Origin: Rhypophila decipiens | Lineage: Eukaryota > Ascomycota > Sordariomycetes > Sordariales > Naviculisporaceae | Reading direction: 5' to 3' | DNA length: 64,000 nt | Assembly: GCA_033297075.1 (NCBI GenBank) | Contig: MU858081.1 | Location: 124,001 to 188,000, forward strand | Shown: positions 57,377 through 64,000 of the stretch, one piece after another | Layout: every line of letters begins with the position of its first letter | Numbering within the stretch: the first letter of the stretch is position 1 | Translations under genes and position numbers: made by a program | Notes under the pieces: generated by a model | What the model was told of the DNA's origin: nothing | Database searches by the model: none | Seen by the model: only the letters and a program-made list of their open reading frames with translations

Positions 57377-57942
57377 TCAAACCCCCCTCTTCGCCCGCTC
57401 AGCACTAATCTTGCCCTCCTCCTTCATACCCTCACACCCAGTCCACTTGCCCGCCACCTCCTCAACATGTCCGTACCCTTTACCCGCAGAATCGCGAACC
57501 TCGGCGGCGGCTTTCATATTCGACTTGGCGTGGGCTTTGTCCTGTTCGCCCGAGCTAGTCCACGCGTGCGAGCCCGTGATCGATCCGATGGCGCTCTGTG
57601 TAGACGACAATGGGCGACAAACATCACGTCAGCATGCTGTCCGCGACTGTCTCGTAATCTCTTGGTTTTGCGCAGCTCCCGGTTCCGCTGGTGCAGTGCT
57701 CCGACTGGGGGCGCTGGCGAAGAGGGAAATGGGTGGTTACAAGCAGTTGTTGTAGTTGTTGGTGAAGATATTGACGGCGAAGAAGGAAATCTGAATGACT
57801 GGCGAGGAGACGGAGAAGAGCGACTATCACTAACCTCAGCCGATCCCTTGATGAACTCTGCGTGGCCTGCCAGGAGACTCGGCTGTTCTTGGCTGCCCTG
57901 ATTTTGCGGGTTGATTGGGTTAGATGACGACGAGGACGACAT
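57377..57942 (-). CDS. CsbD-like stress protein
   Basis: Exon 1 (57942-57835) and exon 2 (57595-57377) join in phase across a 239-nt intron (GTTAGT...ACAG) to 108 aa. A Ser/Asn/Gln-rich start is followed by LLAGHAEFIKGSAE, then IGSITGSHAWTSSGEQDKAHAKS, and GYGHVEEVAGKWTGCEGMKEEG. These are the helix-turn features of fungal CsbD-like (YjbJ-like) proteins, which are small, hydrophilic and usually induced by stress or during conidiation. No catalytic residue is known. The intron is long for this window but the two exons fit the family well. It is likely cytosolic. Confidence 0.82.
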
Positions 57943-60900
57943 GGCTGTGGGTGTTTGTGGTGTCTGATGGAGAGATGTCCGGATTCTTGCAGGTTGCTGT
58001 CTGTTTGTGGAGTCGATGTCGTAGAATGGTACTGTTGTTTGCTATGATAATTCCGACTTTGCAAGGTAATAGTGCCAAAGAAAGCAGATTTATCTTCCTA
58101 ATGCAGCGAGACGGATCATGTATTTTGTAGTCTCGGCTCAGCAGAGGTCCCTTCCTATAATTGAGCAGCCGTTGGTGACGATTGTGTCGGAGGTACTCAT
58201 GACGTCGATCGGGCCTTGACGTCATTTTCACTTCTCGATGAAAGCATAAATTTATCCCGAAATTTGTGCAACTGGCACCTGAAAGGAGGGGCACCTCTCT
58301 TTTGGCAGAAGAAAAGTCGATATTACAGCTTTAGACCTACTACCTCTTTTAAAAATGACCGAGTTTGGTGGATATACCTAGGTCAATGCAGTCCTCGTCG
58401 ACGACATGCCGTATTTTGTGCACTTTTATTCGTGATGTGCCGTGAGACTAGATGTAATCGGATTTTCCAGCTACATCCCCTGAATCCACGGATGTGACTT
58501 CACGTTCTGTTCTTGGGTGTGTATATTCAATTACGACAGGGCCAAAACTGTGGGCGATCCCGCCAGTCTCTACTCTCGGGTGTTTACAGCTGAAATTGAG
58601 CACTGATGAGTTTCGAGGCGTGAGAGGCAAGAGACAGCTGAAGCCTGGCTTGTTCATTCTCACTGTGTATGAGAAGCTGAGTTCTCTTCACCACGGAATA
58701 GCGCAAAAAAGACTGTGCTGGATATATAACGGAAACATTGAAACAGAGGATCAAGATGATTAAAAAAAAACCGAATTCACCAAAAAAAGAACAAAAAAGT
58801 AAAATACCTATCCATACACTCTCATCTCATCAAGTTCACTTTTTCGGCGATTGCCAAGGCATTTCCCCCGCGATGGTATCTTATCATTTTGGTGGGGAAC
58901 TACGATAACCCCCAGGTTTTAGGGCCATTGGGGCCAAGCAGGAAGCAGGAAGGATGGCACAGGCAATATCACCTGACAGGGGGTGTATACATACTGGACA
59001 TAATCTGACACGGACACCTGAAGCTGCATGGATTTTGGATTTTAACGAGATGAAGGAGAGAAGGAGGAGGGAGAAGTCATGTGAGGCAGTAGGGTTGGAA
59101 CGACAAGTACAGTACCTAGCTCTGCGGTGGCTAAGCACGATAAGCCTCACTCCAGATGGCTGACAAGCATAGATTGAAGCCGGAGGTCTGCCTACACTCT
59201 GTATTATCCTGTGCTGAGATGGCCATGTCGTTTTGACGGGAATAGAACATCAAAGGAAGGGACTGCGGGAGTCGACAGGGGGAAAGCCAGCGGTGCAAGT
59301 TAAAAGAGAGCTTAGCGCCCCATGCCGATGTTGTGCATTGCTGTCCAACAAAGACAGGTCTAGGCGGTCGGCTCGGGAAGCCCGTCACAACGAGAGCAAA
59401 AAAGAACTGGAGAACTCAAAGAAAGTCGAGGACATGTGTCCAGATGCGGCCGATCCCCTTGAAACAACCAAACGGTCGTGTACCGGTCGTTAATTCACCA
59501 TGTGTTTTGGACAGATAAGTCTAGAAGCCGAGGCGGAAGTGTTAGAAACGTGGGGCAGTGGTGGCAAAATGCCTCGAGAGTCCATATCATGACAACCGTG
59601 ACAACCTGGAAGAATTGCTCGACGACTCGGAGACTGGAGGCGTCTCGTCCCACCCGTGGACTGTGGTGTGTATCCGTATTGTAGGGCTTATCGCCGAAAC
59701 TCGTCCAGTCAAGAGGGTGCAGCGCAAGCATGCACCGAGCAACATGAACGTTCCACGAACTCTATTGGAATTTGTAGGCGCCAAAACTACGGACGTCAAA
59801 AGTACTCGAGTCCTGCAGAAGCGTGATTGTCAAGCAGGATGCCCTGTTGATTCGATTTCGGGCTTGGCTCTCCTGACAAAATGACTGCCCCTGAGTCGTC
59901 ATGTACCTGAACCTTCAACCAGCATCAGGAAGGGATCCCAAAGACTCGGGTCCAACCACGCCTTTAGCACAGCCAGGAAGGCCCTGCTGGAGAAACATTG
60001 GGGAAGAATTGCAGAGCATACAGGTACGGTTACGGAATACGGTATTGGTCGTAATGTGACACTCCTCAGCATGGATTGAGCCACTGCGTGAGCTTCAACA
60101 TGGTTGCTTGATCTTCAACATGGGGCGCCGCGAGAAGGCAAGAAAAAATGACGGAGCAACATGAATGAAGATCAAGATTTGCTCCAAATTTGCCCGAGAC
60201 CCATTCATTACAAATGCAGAAACGAGAAATTTGAAGATGCCCCATCAACTGTTGCCACGAGTTCTCCAGCGTGCCCAAGATTTCAGGACTCCAGCCAGGA
60301 GAGACCAGGTTGCCATGCAGAATTCACCGTCTGTTACGGGGACCGAGTTTCACTCTCCCATCCGCACTCTTCGGCCGGAGCAAACATTGTAACAACCGTG
60401 CAGTGTGTACACCGATAACACTTGAGGTTGCAAAGCGCTGGACGCGCACGAGGACGGGATGGAAGATTTGTGATTCTCAAAATGTTATTTTTTTCTGCAT
60501 TAAACTTCCGGCTCACCGCCCTCCTGAGCATTCCAAATTAGGAAAAGTGGCTCGTCTGATAAAGTGATAAGCAGGGATCAGCAGGGATCAACAGGGATGT
60601 CTGAGTCGGCACCGTCTGGCCCCAAACCAATCAATGGAGGGGCAAAAATGAGGGGAGGCACAGACTTGCCCCAAGCGTGCAGCGCAATCAGCGCGACCGA
60701 ACCTGGATGGATGTCCCTTCCGTCCTGGGTGAATGTGAGGATGGCAAATGGACACGGCGGAGATTGTCAAGGAAGGAGATCACGATCCAATCATAATCGA
60801 GTTTGGGTAAAGGCGAAAAAAAGCTTTTTAACTTCAGGCAAACCCAAACGTTTGGTCTCAACTTTTCCGTACCCCTCCATGATTGGCCCAAAAGTGGATA

Positions 60901-61367
60901 CCGCCTCCCCTCCCCTTCAACTTTTTTTTTTTCGCTTGAGGCAGGCTGTGTGCGCCCCGCTACCCTTAAATATCACCGCGCTCACCCCTTCCAACGAGTC
61001 TTCTTCCCCCTTTCACTTCTTTCAGGTATCCCTCCTCCATTCTTTCTTTTCGACTGTTTCGTTCCGCTTCTTGCGAACGCTCTCCACTCAGTCTTTTCTT
61101 CTTGTGATATCTTCTTCCTTAGAAGAGCCAAGATAGAGTAGAATTTCTCGACCCTCCATCGACGAAATCTACGGGCTCGTCCCTCTCCAGCAACCTACAG
61201 CAAGGAAAAGATTCCGGCTTGCCTTTTCGCAGGATACCCCACGATAGACCTCGAGCATACCGGATAGACTCTTTTGTCCTCGGCCTTTCGACGACAATAG
61301 ACGCCCGCTTTTCGCATCCTTTCCAACTTCTTTTTTCCAGCACTCTATACCAATAAAACCCGCCATA
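57943..61367. other. 3.4-kb stretch without recognisable gene, EF-3 promoter at the right end
   Basis: Only short, low-quality open frames. It contains A-runs near 58762-58798, a repeated CTTCAACATGG motif at about 60090-60120 and three copies of a 10-bp unit (AGCAGGGATC) at 60570-60598. The last 450 bp is strongly pyrimidine-rich with a run of 12 T near 60921, typical of highly expressed fungal translation genes. TTTTTTCCAG at 61331-61340 looks like the acceptor of a 5' UTR intron. Confidence 0.45.
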
Positions 61368-64000
61368 ATGCCTGCCGCGTCCGAGAACGCTCAGAGCCTC
61401 AAGGTGCTCGATGAGCTGATGCAAAAGCTCACCATCTCCAAGGAGGCCGATGCCATTAAGGAGGCTTCTGCCAACCTTGCCTCCTTCATCAACGGTCGCA
61501 TCGAGGATCTCGACACCCCCACCAAGTAAGTGACTCTTCATCCACCCACCCCACCCCACTTGAACCCCTCCGAGCCAGCACACAAAAATTTGCGATTGGC
61601 GCCTTGGCAGATTGGAACGCCCTGGTATCACCATCTGATTGCGCCTTTATCTCTCCCATTTGAGGGGTACGGGAATCGCTTTGTGCGTTCTCCTGGGTTG
61701 CGCAGTCAGCATGGTCTATCATGGTGTTCCGTATCATCGCCACACACCGCCTCGCCTTGTTCAAAGGCGGTTTCCAGACGGGTGGTCTTGGTCCTGTTGG
61801 GGAAACTGCCGAATCACATTCGAGGGTTTCGCTGCAGGCACCGGGGTTTTCCTGGAAAAATTTTCGCAGTGGCATTTTCGGGTCGCACACCAATTTTTTT
61901 TTGGAGAACTTGAAGCTGACATGTGAACCCCCGCTTGCAGAACCGTCGAGACCCTCAGGAAGCAGCTTGCCAACAAGAAGGATGCTGCCGTCCGTGAGAA
62001 GGCCCTGAATGCCATTCAGGCCATCGCTCAGCATTCCGAGGTGTCTGCCCATGTCGAGCCGTACATCGTCGCTCTCCTTCCCCAGGTCCTTGGCGCCGCT
62101 GGCGACAAGATCACGGCTGTCAAGAATGCCGCCATTGCCGCCGCCCTGGCTATTGCCGAGGGTCTCAACCCCAATGCCGTCAAGGTCGTTCTGCCCGCTC
62201 TGATCGACTCGCTCCGCAACGCCCAAAAGTGGCCCGAGAAGATGACGGTCCTCGACTTCATCGACACAATCATTCGCACTGCCCCCGTCCAGACCGCCCT
62301 CCTTGTTCCTCAGCTCATCCCCGTTGTCTCTGAGGCCATGTGGGATACCAAGAAGGAGGTCAAGGATCGCGCCTACAAGACCATGGAGAAGGTCTGCGCC
62401 TTGATTGTCAACCGTGATATCGAGCGCTTCATTCCCGAGCTCATCAAGTGTATCGCCAAGCCCGAGAACGTCCCCGAGACCGTCCACTTGCTCGGTGCTA
62501 CCACCTTCGTCACTGAGGTGCAGGAGCCAACCCTCGCTCTCATGGTTCCTCTGCTCGATCGTGGTCTTGCCGAGCGCGAGACCGCCATCAAGCGTAAGGC
62601 TGCCGTCATCGTTGACAACATGTGCAAGCTCGTCGACGACCCCAACATCGTCGCTCCTTTCTTGCCCAAGATGATGCCAGGTCTGCAGAAGAACTACGAG
62701 AACTTGGCTGATCCCGAGGCTCGTGAGAAGACCAAGCAGGCTCTTGACACCATTACCCGTGTCGGCAACGTCAAGGACGGCGTCATTCCCGAAGCCAAGA
62801 ACCACGGCGACATCTCGGTTGTCCTTGGCCACCTCAAGGACATCCTGTCTGCAGGCAAGCACGCCAAGTCGATCGAGAAGTTCGGCCCCGTGCTCGAGTA
62901 CATTGCTGCCGTTGCTGGACAGCTCGTTGACGAGAGGGAGACGGAGCCTGCTCCTTGGGCCGAGAACGTCAAGCCCTATGTTACCGTCGTTGTTGGCGAT
63001 GCTGACGCCCAGGGTGTTGTTGATGCTCTCCGCAAGAGGGCTTCCCCCACCCTCGAGGAGGGTGACGAGGCTGACCCGGATGACGAGGAGGGAGAGGACC
63101 TCTGCAACTGCACATTCTCTCTCGCCTACGGTGCCAAGATTCTGTTGAACCAGACCAGCCTGCGTCTCAAGCGTGGCCAGCGCTACGGCCTGTGCGGTCC
63201 CAACGGTTCCGGAAAGTCTACCCTCATGCGCGCCATCAACAACGAGCAGGTCGAGGGCTTCCCCAAGCAGAGCGAGGTCAAGACTGTCTTCGTCGAGCAC
63301 GACCTTGACTCGGCCGATACCGAGATGACCACCATCGACTGGACCATGAAGAAGCTTGCCGATGCTGGTGTCACGACGTCCCAGGCCGATGTCGAGGCTC
63401 GTCTCTTCGAGTTCGGCTTCAACGAGGGTATGATTAAGGGCGAGATCAGCGCTCTCTCTGGTGGTTGGAAGATGAAGCTCGCCTTGTGCCGTGCCGTCTT
63501 CGAGGCTCCCGATATCCTGCTTCTCGACGAGCCCACTAACCATCTGGATGTGAAGAACGTCAAGTGGCTCGAGGATTACCTCATCAACTCCCCCTGCACT
63601 TCCATCATCGTCTCTCACGACAGTGGTTTCCTTGACAACGTGTGCCAGCACATCGTCCACTACGAGCGCTTCAAGCTCAAGCGCTACAGGGGCAACCTCA
63701 AGGAGTTCGTCAAGCGTGTTCCCTCTGCCCGCTCTTACTACGAGCTCGGCGCCTCGGAGATCGAGTTCAACTTCCCCGAGCCCGGTTTCCTCGAGGGTGT
63801 CAAGACCAAGTCCAAGGCCATTCTCCGTGCCACTAAGATGTCCTTCCAGTACCCCGGCACCAGCAAGCCCCAGATTTCCGACATCACCTTCCAGTGCTCT
63901 CTGGGCTCCCGTATTGCCGTCATTGGCCCCAACGGTGCTGGCAAGTCTACGCTCATCAACGTTCTGTGCGGTGAGTTGATCCCCACCGCCGGTGAGATCT
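61368..64000 (+). CDS. TEF3: Translation elongation factor 3 (EF-3), 3' end beyond window
   Basis: Exon 1 (61368-61525) joins exon 2 (61941 to the edge) across a 415-nt intron; 739 codons are visible of about 1050. The N-terminal HEAT repeats (about 5-320) are followed by the four-helix bundle. ABC domain 1 has Walker A GPNGSGKST near 470, signature LSGGWKMK and Walker B LLLDEPTNHLD. ABC domain 2 begins with Walker A GPNGAGKST near 715; the chromodomain insertion and the basic tail lie beyond the edge. EF-3 is a fungus-specific ribosome-bound ATPase that helps release deacyl-tRNA from the E site. Codon use is strongly biased to C-ending codons, as expected for an abundant protein. Confidence 0.97.

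Noticed and set aside
61489..63660. Minus-strand open frame of 723 codons opposite EF-3
   Set aside because: It is the antisense shadow of a strongly codon-biased gene; it crosses the EF-3 intron and has no family similarity.
1..64000. Biosynthetic gene cluster, tRNA genes or CRISPR array
   Set aside because: No PKS, NRPS, terpene synthase or pathway regulator is present; no B-box-like GGTTCRANNCC with a cloverleaf was found; no spaced direct repeats of CRISPR type occur.

Overview
The window is nuclear DNA of a filamentous ascomycete (Pezizomycotina). Genes are short and dispersed on both strands. Introns are mostly 43-127 nt with GTANGT/YAG borders. Typical fungal families are present (HET-C2-type glycolipid transfer protein, DUF6594, Dbp7, EF-3, Tfc6). 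The HET-C2-like protein closely resembles those of Podospora and Neurospora, so Sordariomycetes is the best guess, but no species can be named. I saw no tRNA, rRNA, CRISPR array or complete transposon.

Layout. 1-241: 5' end of a small secreted protein with Kex2-like sites. 2.5-9.8 kb: isochorismatase-fold hydrolase, PAQR membrane protein, Tfc6-like TFIIIC subunit and class II aldolase, followed by a MITE-like inverted repeat. 10.5-19.7 kb: Cys-rich single-pass receptor-like protein, an unrecognised nuclear protein, a TauD-type dioxygenase and a large multi-pass membrane protein. 21.0-26.8 kb: secreted alpha/beta hydrolase, MCR1-like cytochrome b5 reductase, and a secreted GH43_24 + CBM35 exo-beta-1,3-galactanase. 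28.9-33.7 kb: DHA1-type MFS transporter and the ribosome-biogenesis helicase Dbp7. 33.8-37.6 kb: a gene-poor stretch with a 12-bp tandem repeat flanked by 17-bp inverted arms.

37.7-57.9 kb is the most accessory-looking part. It holds a secreted TNT-domain NADase, phospholipase D, a HET-C2/GLTP homologue, two tandem F-box-ankyrin genes that are both disrupted, an uncharacterised Gag-like single-exon gene whose 3' end is partly duplicated, a DUF6594 membrane protein and a CsbD-like stress protein. After 3.4 kb without a recognisable gene, the window ends inside translation elongation factor 3, which has a 415-nt first intron.

The housekeeping genes (Tfc6, Dbp7, EF-3, MCR1) serve Pol III transcription, 60S assembly, translation and mitochondrial redox. 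The remainder is secreted enzymes, transporters and possible self/non-self or conflict genes. I see no obvious biosynthetic cluster. Exon joins were worked out by hand from reading frame and splice consensus and have no transcript support.
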